A stretch of 10,151 nucleotides of DNA from CADEED01 sp035701825. Its GTDB lineage: Bacteria > Pseudomonadota > Gammaproteobacteria > Steroidobacterales > Steroidobacteraceae. The stretch covers positions 1 through 10,151 of the forward strand of contig DASSRK010000190.1 in assembly GCA_035701825.1 (NCBI GenBank), written 5' to 3'. The notes below the pieces were generated by a model. The model was not told where the DNA came from, made no database searches, and saw only the letters and a list, made by a program, of their open reading frames with translations. Shown in pieces: positions 1-6,580 of this stretch (positions within the stretch are counted from its first letter, which is position 1; every line of letters starts with the position of its first letter). Both the position numbers and the translations under genes were made by a program.

Positions 1-669
1 CAGCCGGATCGCCTCGCCGGAAAGATCGTGGCGCGTGAGCGCATCCCCCGACGAGGCGAGGTAGCCCTCGTTGAAGACGAGGTAGACCACGCGCAGCACG
101 CTGTCCAGCCGCGCCGCCAGCTCCGTGCGGCCAGGGACCTCGTAGGGAATCTTCGCGTCGCGGATCTTGCCCTTCGCGCGCACGATGCGCTGCGCCAGCG
201 TCGGCGCCGGCGTCAGGAAGGCCGCGGCGATTTCCTCGGTGCTGAGGCCGCAGACTTCGCGCAGCGTCAGCGCCACCTGCGCGTCGGAGGCGATGGCGGG
301 GTGGCAGCAGGTGAACACCAGGCGCAGCCGGTCGTCCTCGAGCAGCTCCTGCTCGTCGGCCGGAGTAGTTTGGTCGGCCAGCGACTCGCTGACGTCGGGA
401 CGGTCCTCCAGGTGCTCGAAGCGCGCCTCGCGGCGCTGCTTGTCGATCGACTTGAAGCGGCCGGCGGACACCAGCCACGACACCGGGTTCTGCGGCAGTC
501 CCTCGGCGGGCCACTTCTCCATGGCGGCGCGGAAGGCTTCGTGCAGGGCTTCCTCGGCGCGCTCGAAATCACCGAGCAGGCGGATCAGCGTCGCGAAGAT
601 GCGGCGTGATTCCTTGCGATAGAGGGCGTCGATTTCGGCGCGCACGCGATTGATCCCCGAGCCCGGCAT
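1..669 (-). CDS. ECF RNA polymerase sigma factor, SigJ/DUF6596 type (3' end beyond window)
   Basis: Alternative sigma factor that would direct RNA polymerase to a dedicated promoter set. The first 223 residues are visible; the gene leaves the window at base 1. The ATG at 669 is the first start after an in-frame TAG three codons upstream, so the N-terminus is well fixed, although no strong Shine-Dalgarno is seen. Region 2 occupies about residues 12-85 (the DFERAEEALHEAF helix, then NPVSWLVSAGRFKSID). A linker carries the LRLVFTCCHPAI motif (115-126) typical of this subgroup. Region 4, with its helix-turn-helix (LTLREVCGLSTEEIAAAFL), spans about 132-172. The stretch VYLVFNEGYLASSG (195-208) marks the start of the long C-terminal domain (DUF6596) that makes these sigmas about 400 aa. 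Family knowledge: such genes often sit beside a YCII-domain gene and lack an anti-sigma factor. No YCII gene lies on the visible upstream side. Target genes are unknown. Confidence 0.93.
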   Translation of the reverse strand, partial: MPGSGINRVRAEIDALYRKESRRIFATLIRLLGDFERAEEALHEAFRAAMEKWPAEGLPQNPVSWLVSAGRFKSIDKQRREARFEHLEDRPDVSESLADQTTPADEQELLEDDRLRLVFTCCHPAIASDAQVALTLREVCGLSTEEIAAAFLTPAPTLAQRIVRAKGKIRDAKIPYEVPGRTELAARLDSVLRVVYLVFNEGYLASSGDALTRHDLSGEAIRL

Positions 670-753
670 GCGGCGATGCTAGCAAACCTGAGACGAGAAC
701 CGTCGCCGCGCGGATGTCACCACCGGCACGGCAACTCGGTCAGCGCGCGCGAT
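670..753. other. Spacer between sigma gene and 181-aa gene
   Basis: 84 bp on the 5' side of the sigma gene. No hairpin with T-run and no clear promoter were seen, so read-through from the 181-aa gene into the sigma gene is possible; a weak promoter cannot be excluded. Confidence 0.4.
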
Positions 754-1299
754 TCAGGCCGCTTCGCCCCGCGTAGCGGGCGGTGGCGCCAGGCTCTCGG
801 CGCGCCGGATCCAGTAGAGGATGCCGGGCTCGGCCATGAGATCTTCATCGCTCACCACTGTGGCGCTCGTTCCCAGCAGGCGCTCGACGATTGATTTCTT
901 GGAAGGCCGCTTCGGCTCGAGGTTGTTCTTGACCGAGTACAGCACCTGGATCCTCAAGGGTGCGCCGCAGGCGTCGAACTTCGCCTTGTTTCCCGCCTTT
1001 CCCTTGGTCACCGAGCCGAGCAGGTGCGCGTCGGGCACGTCCTGGCCATCGAGCTCCCACGCCGCGATTAGCTTATTGCTTTGCGCGTGAAACCAGCCGA
1101 CATCCATTTCGCCATTCACGATGCCACCGTCGGGCAGACAGGTGGGCACCTTGATCTCGGTGCGGACGATAAAACCCGCCGCGCGACCCGCGCACACCAC
1201 GAGAGTTGCGACTTCACGCTCGTTCAATTGCCCGGGACGCAGCTCGCGGTGCGAACCCAGCCAGGCGCGCAGTGCTTTCAGGTCGTCGATGTCGGGCAT
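754..1299 (-). CDS. Protein of unknown function, possibly nuclease-like fold
   Basis: 181-aa soluble protein without signal peptide or membrane segment; I do not recognise the family. The ATG at 1299 is preferred over a TTG five codons upstream because a GGAGG lies 8 bases before this ATG and overlaps the TTG alternative. Seen: an N-terminal helical part (about 1-45), then a region that reads as alternating strands with acidic residues: E48 (RTEIKVP), E64/D66 (GEMDVGWF), E82/D84 (AWELDGQD), lysines at 99-107, and a hydrophobic strand LRIQVLYSVK (115-124). This order (E, D, then E-x-D on a strand, then K) is loosely like a PD-(D/E)XK endonuclease core with an altered E-x-K, but that is inference. 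The C-terminus is proline- and alanine-rich. It is divergent from the nuclease operon starting at 1495 and 84 bp upstream of the sigma gene on the same strand, so linkage to either is possible. Existence as a gene is supported by the Shine-Dalgarno and coherent hydrophobic pattern. Confidence 0.65.
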   Translation of the reverse strand: MPDIDDLKALRAWLGSHRELRPGQLNEREVATLVVCAGRAAGFIVRTEIKVPTCLPDGGIVNGEMDVGWFHAQSNKLIAAWELDGQDVPDAHLLGSVTKGKAGNKAKFDACGAPLRIQVLYSVKNNLEPKRPSKKSIVERLLGTSATVVSDEDLMAEPGILYWIRRAESLAPPPATRGEAA

Positions 1300-1494
1300 A
1301 TGTTCAACCTCCAACAGGTGATGTGGCAGCGGACGGCGGAGGTTAGGGATCGGGGTGCTCGCGACATCGTGAGACGGATCGCAGCTTTGGGCGCTCTCGC
1401 GACCGCGACGCGTGGAAAGGTGATCGGCGTCTCACTCGCCGGGTGCACACGACATACAGTGGACCTAACAATGTTGCATTGTCGAGGGAGCCGC
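1300..1494. promoter_or_regulatory. Divergent intergenic region, probable promoters for both flanking genes
   Basis: 195 bp between the start of the minus-strand 181-aa gene and the plus-strand nuclease operon. Promoters for both are expected here because neither gene has another close upstream partner in its own orientation. It contains the GGAGG ribosome site of the minus gene (about 1308-1312), a GAGGGAG ribosome site before 1495, and a perfect 15-bp palindrome listed separately. A weak -10-like TACAGT lies at 1455-1460, without a convincing -35. The plus frame is open through this whole stretch, so an N-terminal extension of the downstream protein cannot be fully excluded. Confidence 0.45.
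1468..1482. promoter_or_regulatory. Perfect palindrome, possible operator
   Basis: ACAATG-TTG-CATTGT: two perfectly inverted 6-bp arms around a 3-bp centre, ending 12 bases before the ATG at 1495 and just upstream of the GAGGGAG ribosome site. A protein bound here would block transcription or translation initiation of the operon, and the size fits a dimeric helix-turn-helix regulator. No regulator gene is recognised in the window. A small RNA hairpin is an alternative, but six A/T-rich pairs with a 3-nt loop would be weak. Confidence 0.4.
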
Positions 1495-2415
1495 ATGGGC
1501 AAGTTCGAGGGATTGAGCCGGCAGAGGTACCTGGAGCAGGCGCCGGTGCGGAGCTTCGTCGACTATCTAGTCGAGTTGCTGGCGGGTAATCGACTCGACC
1601 ATGGATACGAGATTGACGACAAACGCTGGCAAAAGCGAAGGCGGGAAATGGGGTTGACCAATGAAATGGTAATTTGCAGCCTCGACGATGCGCGCCAGCA
1701 ATATTTCTGGATGACCGAGGTGGACTCTTCTGACGGCGATGACCTGCCGAATCCGACCACGGCCTGCGATCTCGAGTCGAATACGAAGCGCCTGGAAAAA
1801 TTGGCGAAAGCCTTGACCACCGCCATCGAGGCCGACCATGAGGGAAAGGCATTTCTCGCCGCCATGGCTGTCCTCGACTGGGGGCAGGTGTGGCGAGGGT
1901 CCGCGAAATGGCTGATCAGGCATCACCAGGCGGGGCGATTGATCGCGCGGATTTCGGACGCTACCTCGATCCTGTCTGGATCGACTCACGACGGACTCGA
2001 TCGGTTCGATGACGATGATCTGCGCCTGGATTCAGGCTTGACCAAGGTGTACTCCCTCGCTTCGCGCAACCGGTCCATCATCTACGACGATCGGGTCGCT
2101 GCTGCGCTCGGCCTGCTGGTCGGAAAACATTGCCGGTTGAGCGCTGCGCATCCCAAGGCGCCGGCCCTGCTGAGGTTCGCGGCAGGTTCGGCAGTAAAAG
2201 GACGGCGCCCCAACTCACTATTCAAACGTGCTGGCTTCGAGACCAAGAAGGTGGGTGGAGGCGGGCGCGTGTGGGCCAAATGGAATCTGCGCGCCAACTG
2301 GATCCTGGCGAGCGCGCTGCAGAGACACCAGCAAGAAAATCGCGGCAAGTCGGTCTGGAAGACCATCCGCGACATCGAAGCCGCCTTGTTCATGGTTGGA
2401 TATCGCATCGCATAG
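1495..2415 (+). CDS. Protein of unknown family, first gene of nuclease operon
   Basis: 306-aa soluble protein; family not recognised. Start chosen at ATG 1495 because GAGGGAG precedes it by 4 bases. The frame stays open upstream to 1081, but that part crosses the opposite gene at 754-1299 and has low-complexity shadow composition; ATG 1471 is a second possible start. Seen: an N-terminal helical segment rich in aromatic and acidic residues (QRYLEQAPVRSFVDYLVELL, 10-29), a polar middle (75-115), a helical block around LDWGQVWRGSAKWLI (127-141), an acidic run FDDDDLRLD (171-179), then TKVYSLASRNRSIIYDDRVA (183-202), and a basic glycine-rich loop KKVGGGGRVWAKW (251-263). The lysine followed 14-15 residues later by an aspartate in IYDDRVAAALGLL resembles the helix-hairpin-helix/Asp region of OGG-like DNA glycosylase folds; this is a guess from pattern only. 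The stop is 6 bp before the DUF2779 start, so the two are probably translationally coupled and act together. Third-position base choice looks less GC-biased than in fhs or the GH3 gene, consistent with acquisition. Confidence 0.8.
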   Translation: MGKFEGLSRQRYLEQAPVRSFVDYLVELLAGNRLDHGYEIDDKRWQKRRREMGLTNEMVICSLDDARQQYFWMTEVDSSDGDDLPNPTTACDLESNTKRLEKLAKALTTAIEADHEGKAFLAAMAVLDWGQVWRGSAKWLIRHHQAGRLIARISDATSILSGSTHDGLDRFDDDDLRLDSGLTKVYSLASRNRSIIYDDRVAAALGLLVGKHCRLSAAHPKAPALLRFAAGSAVKGRRPNSLFKRAGFETKKVGGGGRVWAKWNLRANWILASALQRHQQENRGKSVWKTIRDIEAALFMVGYRIA

Positions 2416-2421
2416 CGCATC

Positions 2422-4398
2422 ATGAAGCGCAAGCCACCCACAGCATTCGAGCCCCTCACGCTGACCAAAGGCCGTTTCCTGATGGCGCTGGAATGCCCGC
2501 GCAAGCTCGACTACGCCCGTGATCCGCGCTTCCACGACAGCGGCGCCGACAACGAACTGCTCGAGTCGCTGGGCGAGGGCGGTTTGCAGGTCGGGGAGCT
2601 GGCGCGGCGGATGTTTCCCGGCGGTGTCCTCATCGATGCGCCCGGCCAGGTGGAGCAACTGCGCCTGACCACTGAGTTGCTGCGGCGGCAGAACGTCACG
2701 ATATTCGAGGCGACGATCCGGGCCGGCAACCTGCTGGTGCGCATCGACATCCTGGAGAAGGCCGGAAACCGGGTGCGACTGCTCGAAGTGAAAGCCAAGG
2801 GAATCTGGCCGGATGAGGATCGGTTCACGACCCGGCGAGGGTTGCCCTCGGCCGAGTGGCGTCCCTATCTATTTGATGTCGCCTTCCAGGCCCACGTGCT
2901 GTCACTGGCATTTCCCGAATTTGAGATTACCCCGCACCTGTTGTTGCTCGACAAGCGCAGGACGGTGTCATTCGACGGGCTCAACCGCATGTTCGCCATC
3001 GAGTTCGGAAAACGGCGTCAAGATGTGCGTGTATCCGGGCAGTTTGACCTCGGTCAACTGGATCCGCCGTTGCTGACAGCCTTCGACGTCAGCCAGGAGG
3101 TTCATGCGCTTCGTGCGGGCACGATCGACGCTCCCGGCGTGGCCGAAAACTTCGACGGATTCATCGGCCGAATATCGCAGACGCTGGCGAGCGGCGATTC
3201 GTTTCCGGTAGACATCGGTCCGCAGTGCAAGGCCTGCCAGTACTACGTCGAGCCCGGGAAAGCCGCGGCGGAGGCGCAGAGCGGCTGGGCTCGGTGCATG
3301 GAAGCGAGCGGCCGAGTCCCCGCCAATACGCGTCGTGCCGAGACGGTATTCGGGTTGTTCAGGCTGGGTGCCAAGAATCTTTCCGATCACCTCGCTTCGG
3401 ACCAGTCGCTGCGGCTCGACGGGCTCGCGGCCGCCGAGATCGACGACACGCTCGACACGATCACTCCGGAGCATCGACGTCAGCTGCAGATCGGAGAAGC
3501 GTGCGGCCGGGTGACGGGTCCGCTGATGCTGCGTCGACTCGCGGAGGTGATGCCGGCTCGCGATGGACGGCCCATCCATTTCCTCGATTTCGAAACGGCC
3601 CGGCCCGCTCTTCCCCACCATCACGGCCGGCGGCCCTATGACCTTCTACTGTTCCAGTATTCGCAACACGTCCTGCATGCCGACGGACGGCTGGAGCATC
3701 GGAGCCAGTTCCTCGACGCGAATCCCGGCTCGGCGCCCAGCACTTACACCGTGCGCGCACTGAAGGCAGCGCTGTCGACGGACGTAGGGCCGGTAGTCCA
3801 CTGGTCGCCCTACGAGGCCACCGTGCTGAAGGAGATCCGGCGCCAGATCGAGGCCGCACCGCCCGCGGATGCGGACGAACTGATCGCCTTCATCGACTCG
3901 CTGGTCGGTACGGAGGAACGGCCGGGACGCCTTTACGATCTCGCGAAGACGGTGGCTGCGCACGTCTATTTCCCCGGCACGGGCGGCAGCAGCTCGATCA
4001 AGCGGGTGCTGCCCGCCGTGCTGCGGTACTCGGATTACATACGCGGAAAATTCGGCAAGCCCGTCTACGGAACCGCGGAGATGCCCAGCCTGAACTTCAG
4101 GGACTGGAACTGGATCCGCATGCGCGATGGCCAGGTCGTCGATCCATACGAATTGCTCGACCCCCTCCTCGAGATTCCAGGCGTCGCACGGCGACTGGCG
4201 GCGGAGTACGACGACGAGGACGATATCCCCGAGAGCTTCGTCGCGAATGGCGGCGGTGCGCTGCTGGCGTACGACCGACTACAGCAGCTCGATCTGCCGC
4301 CCGCCGAACGACAATCGCTGGAACGCCAGCTCCTGCGCTACTGCGAGCTCGACACGCTGGCGATGGCGATGGTGTTTATGGCCCTGACTTCCCGCTAG
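2422..4398 (+). CDS. DUF2779 protein: Cas4/RecB-like nuclease fused to DEDDy exonuclease-like domain
   Basis: 658-aa predicted two-part nuclease. N-terminal half: LTKGRFLMALECPRKLDY (13-31) is the opening motif of Cas4/RecB-type PD-(D/E)XK enzymes and supplies Cys25. The catalytic core is D109 (VRIDIL) with E122 and K124 (LLEVKAKG); E96 may help. Cys269, Cys272 (CKAC) and Cys292 complete a C-x(n)-CxxC-x(n)-C set like the Fe-S cluster of Cas4/AddB. C-terminal half (about 385-650) has DUF2779 hallmarks: HFLDFETARPALP (386-398) with D389/E391, RPYDLLLFQYSQH (404-416), HWSPYE (460-465), LYDL (505-508), SSSIKRVLPAVL (523-534) and Y640-x3-D644. The D-x-E and Y-x3-D pattern matches a DEDDy 3'-5' exonuclease (RNase H-like) site. 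Known: related TM0106/COG2251 proteins combine these folds. Inferred: processing of DNA ends in defence or repair. No helicase motifs are present. The start is required by the LTKGRF motif; there is no clear Shine-Dalgarno, and coupling to the upstream gene 6 bp away is likely. Its stop overlaps that of fhs. Confidence 0.93.
   Translation: MKRKPPTAFEPLTLTKGRFLMALECPRKLDYARDPRFHDSGADNELLESLGEGGLQVGELARRMFPGGVLIDAPGQVEQLRLTTELLRRQNVTIFEATIRAGNLLVRIDILEKAGNRVRLLEVKAKGIWPDEDRFTTRRGLPSAEWRPYLFDVAFQAHVLSLAFPEFEITPHLLLLDKRRTVSFDGLNRMFAIEFGKRRQDVRVSGQFDLGQLDPPLLTAFDVSQEVHALRAGTIDAPGVAENFDGFIGRISQTLASGDSFPVDIGPQCKACQYYVEPGKAAAEAQSGWARCMEASGRVPANTRRAETVFGLFRLGAKNLSDHLASDQSLRLDGLAAAEIDDTLDTITPEHRRQLQIGEACGRVTGPLMLRRLAEVMPARDGRPIHFLDFETARPALPHHHGRRPYDLLLFQYSQHVLHADGRLEHRSQFLDANPGSAPSTYTVRALKAALSTDVGPVVHWSPYEATVLKEIRRQIEAAPPADADELIAFIDSLVGTEERPGRLYDLAKTVAAHVYFPGTGGSSSIKRVLPAVLRYSDYIRGKFGKPVYGTAEMPSLNFRDWNWIRMRDGQVVDPYELLDPLLEIPGVARRLAAEYDDEDDIPESFVANGGGALLAYDRLQQLDLPPAERQSLERQLLRYCELDTLAMAMVFMALTSR
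4395..4398. other. Shared CTAG: overlapping stop codons of convergent genes
   Basis: The palindrome CTAG holds TAG on the plus strand (4396-4398, end of the DUF2779 gene) and TAG on the minus strand (4397-4395, end of fhs). The two convergent genes therefore overlap by four bases and no intergenic terminator can exist. Transcripts must end inside the opposite coding sequence, giving antisense 3' ends. Confidence 0.95.
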
Positions 4399-6077
4399 AA
4401 CAGCCCGACGATCCTGCCGTTCTCGTCCACGTCGATGTGGTCGGACGCCGGCACCTTGGGCAGGCCCGGCATGGTCATGATGTCGCCGCAGATCATCACC
4501 ACGAACTCGGCGCCGGCGGCGAGCCGGACCTCGCGGATGTTGACCACGTGGCCGGTGGGTGCGCCGCGCAGCTTGGGATCGGTGGAGAAGGAGTACTGCG
4601 TCTTCGCGACGCACACCGGGTAGTGGCCATAGCCCGCTTCCTGCAGCGCCTTGATCTGCCCGCGGATCTTGCTGTCGGCGACGATGTCGAGCGCGCCGTA
4701 GATCTGCGTGGCGATGGTCTTCATCTTGTCCCAGAGCGTCTGCCCGCTCTCGTAGACGTGGCGGAAGCTGTTAGGCAGCTCGCACAGCCGCACGACTTCC
4801 TTGGCGAGGTCTACGGCGCCCTTGCCGCCCTCGGCGAAGTGGCGCGCGTGGATGATCTTCACCTCGAGATGCGACAGCCTTTCCTGGATCAGCGCCACCT
4901 CGGCGGCCGTGTCCTCGGCGCGCGAGTTGATCGCGACCACGCAGTTGAGCCCGTACTGGTTGCGCACGTTGTGGATGTGCCGTTCGAGGTTGACCAGGCC
5001 CTTCTCCAGCGCGGCCAGGTTCTCCTTGCCCACGTCGGCCACTTCCACGCCGCCGTGGAACTTGAGCGCGCGCACCGTGGCGACGATCACCGCGGCCGAC
5101 GGCGTGAGGCCCGCCTTGCGGCACTTGATGTCGACGAACTTCTCGGCGCCGAGATCGGCGCCGAAGCCGGCCTCGGTCACGACGTAGTCCGCGAGCTTGA
5201 GCGCCGCCCGCGTCGCCATCACCGAGTTGCAGCCGTGCGCGATGTTGGCGAACGGGCCGCCATGGATGATCGCCGGATTGTTCTCGAGCGTCTGCACCAG
5301 GTTCGGCGCGAGCGCGTCGCGCAGCAGCGCGGTCATCGCGCCGTGCGCCTTGAGATCGCGCGCCAGGATGGGCTTCTGCTCGCGCGTGTAGCCGACGACG
5401 ATCTTCCCGAGGCGTTCCTTCAGGTCCTTGATGCTGGTGGCCAGGCAGAAGATGGCCATCACCTCGGAGGCGACCACGATGTCGAATCCATCCTGCCGCG
5501 GGTAGCCGTTGCCGGGACCGCCGAGGCCGACCGTGATCTCGCGCAGGCTGCGGTCGTTCACGTCGACCACGCGCCGCCAGGCGACGCGGCGCACGTCGAA
5601 GCCCAGTTCGTTGCCGTGGTGGACGTGGTTGTCGATGAGGCCGGCCAGCAGGTTGTTAGCCAGGGCGATCGCGGCGAAGTCGCCGGTGAAGTGCAGGTTG
5701 ATGTCTTCCATTGGCACGACCTGCGCGTAGCCGCCGCCGGCCGCGCCGCCTTTCACGCCGAACACCGGGCCGAGCGCTGGTTCGCGCAGGCAGATCAGCG
5801 CCTTCTTGCCGATCTGGTTGAGCGCATCGCCGAGCCCCACGGTCGTCGTGGTCTTGCCTTCGCCGGCCGGGGTCGGCGAGATGGCCGTGACCAGCACCAG
5901 CTTGCCGTCGGGCTTGCCGTCGAGCTTCGAAAGATAGTCGAGCGAGATCTTGGCCTTGTACTTGCCATAGGCCTCGAGCGCGTCTTCGGGAATGCCGAGG
6001 CGTTCCTGCGCGACGTCCGTGATTCGCCGCATCCTGGCGGCCTGAGCGATCTCTATGTTGCTGAGTTTGCTGGTCAT
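4395..6077 (-). CDS. fhs: Formate--tetrahydrofolate ligase
   Basis: Cytosolic enzyme that makes 10-formyltetrahydrofolate from formate, tetrahydrofolate and ATP, feeding one-carbon units to purine synthesis and, with FolD, to the other folate pools. 560 aa, the usual size for the family and apparently intact. The ATP loop PTPAGEGKTTTTVGLGDAL (68-86, Lys75) is followed by EPALGPVFGVKGGAAGGGYA (99-118), then INLHFTGDFAAI (126-137), NGYPRQDGFDI, the HGGPFANIAHGCNS motif, TEAGFGADLGAEKF, and near the C-terminus GDIMTMPGLPKVPA, all hallmarks of FTHFS. The ATG at 6077 gives the expected N-terminus beginning before IEIAQAA; the ribosome site is weak and a TAATAT lies only a few bases upstream. No folate or glycine genes adjoin it, so it appears to be a single-gene unit. 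It converges on the DUF2779 gene with a 4-bp stop overlap. Confidence 0.98.
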   Translation of the reverse strand: MTSKLSNIEIAQAARMRRITDVAQERLGIPEDALEAYGKYKAKISLDYLSKLDGKPDGKLVLVTAISPTPAGEGKTTTTVGLGDALNQIGKKALICLREPALGPVFGVKGGAAGGGYAQVVPMEDINLHFTGDFAAIALANNLLAGLIDNHVHHGNELGFDVRRVAWRRVVDVNDRSLREITVGLGGPGNGYPRQDGFDIVVASEVMAIFCLATSIKDLKERLGKIVVGYTREQKPILARDLKAHGAMTALLRDALAPNLVQTLENNPAIIHGGPFANIAHGCNSVMATRAALKLADYVVTEAGFGADLGAEKFVDIKCRKAGLTPSAAVIVATVRALKFHGGVEVADVGKENLAALEKGLVNLERHIHNVRNQYGLNCVVAINSRAEDTAAEVALIQERLSHLEVKIIHARHFAEGGKGAVDLAKEVVRLCELPNSFRHVYESGQTLWDKMKTIATQIYGALDIVADSKIRGQIKALQEAGYGHYPVCVAKTQYSFSTDPKLRGAPTGHVVNIREVRLAAGAEFVVMICGDIMTMPGLPKVPASDHIDVDENGRIVGLF

Positions 6078-6192
6078 ATCTTGATATTAGCGGGGCGGGG
6101 CGCGCGGCGAGTGCCGCAGAGTGCAATCACGGCCCGGGCACGCGCGAAGCCGGATTCGCTGTCAGTCGAGCGCGGGTAGTAGGCTGGCTCCC
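6078..6192. promoter_or_regulatory. Divergent spacer between fhs and the SnoaL-like gene
   Basis: 115-bp region with two diverging starts; it should contain the promoters of both. GC-rich with an AT-richer island next to fhs (6080-6097, TATCTTGATATTAGC on the plus strand), where a -10-like element for fhs could lie very close to its ATG. I see no riboswitch-like structure and no convincing -35 elements. Confidence 0.4.
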
Positions 6193-6564
6193 ATGGAAAA
6201 CGAAATACGCCGGGTCATCGCAGACCTGGGCCGCGGCATTGTGGCACGGGATTTCGACGCGGCCGTGTCGTGCTTCTCAGCCGAAGCGGTGCTTATGGTG
6301 CCGGGGCAGCCGATGGTCAGCGGTCTGCCGGCGATCCGCGCGGCGCTGGAAGGGTTGTTTGGTGGCGGGGCGGCCGAGGTGGAAGTTACCGTAATGCGCG
6401 TGGTGGTTGCCGCCTCGAACGATCTCGCGTATGCATTCGGCACGGGCGTGACGCAGGCGCCAACGCCCCTCCGCAGCAAGTGGATAGCCGTGCTCCGGCG
6501 CGAGGCGGAGAGCTGGAAGATCGTCGCGGACACGTTCAATGCGGATGCCGCCCAGTTCGTGTGA
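6193..6564 (+). CDS. SnoaL-like / DUF4440 (NTF2-fold) protein
   Basis: 123-aa small cytosolic protein of the NTF2-like superfamily (SnoaL/DUF4440/YybH group), an alpha+beta cone fold used by ketosteroid isomerase-like enzymes and many uncharacterised stress or polyketide proteins. Seen: the N-terminal helix IRRVIADLGRGIVARDFDAA (5-24) followed by the usual VSCFSAEAVLMVPGQPMVSG, the LPAIRAAL helix, and the closing pair of strands SKWIAVLRRE and SWKIVADTFN that end these proteins. The ATG at 6193 gives the canonical N-terminus; an upstream in-frame start at 6121 would add 24 residues of arginine/serine-rich shadow sequence and is rejected. Substrate cannot be told from sequence. The gene for an exported protein starts 16 bp downstream, so they are likely co-transcribed. 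Confidence 0.87.
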   Translation: MENEIRRVIADLGRGIVARDFDAAVSCFSAEAVLMVPGQPMVSGLPAIRAALEGLFGGGAAEVEVTVMRVVVAASNDLAYAFGTGVTQAPTPLRSKWIAVLRREAESWKIVADTFNADAAQFV

Positions 6565-6580
6565 AGACGAGGGGAATCGC

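Noticed and set aside
28..622. Two plus-strand open frames
   Set aside because: Shadows of the ECF sigma factor gene, which reads clearly on the minus strand through the window edge.
1081..1494. In-frame N-terminal extension of the 306-aa protein
   Set aside because: Most of it overlaps the opposite 181-aa gene and the intergenic region, has no coherent protein character, and a good ribosome site exists at 1495.
2422..4398. CRISPR-Cas involvement because of the Cas4-like domain
   Set aside because: No repeat-spacer array and no other cas gene in the window; Cas4-like domains with the DUF2779 C-terminus occur outside CRISPR loci.
4437..6179. 580-codon open frame on the plus strand
   Set aside because: Exact antisense of fhs, with the arginine/histidine/valine-rich composition expected of a GC-rich shadow frame; fhs is unmistakable on the other strand.
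6078..6192. Folate-related riboswitch upstream of fhs
   Set aside because: The spacer is only 115 bp, shared with a divergent gene, and I could find no conserved riboswitch-like core or anti-terminator.
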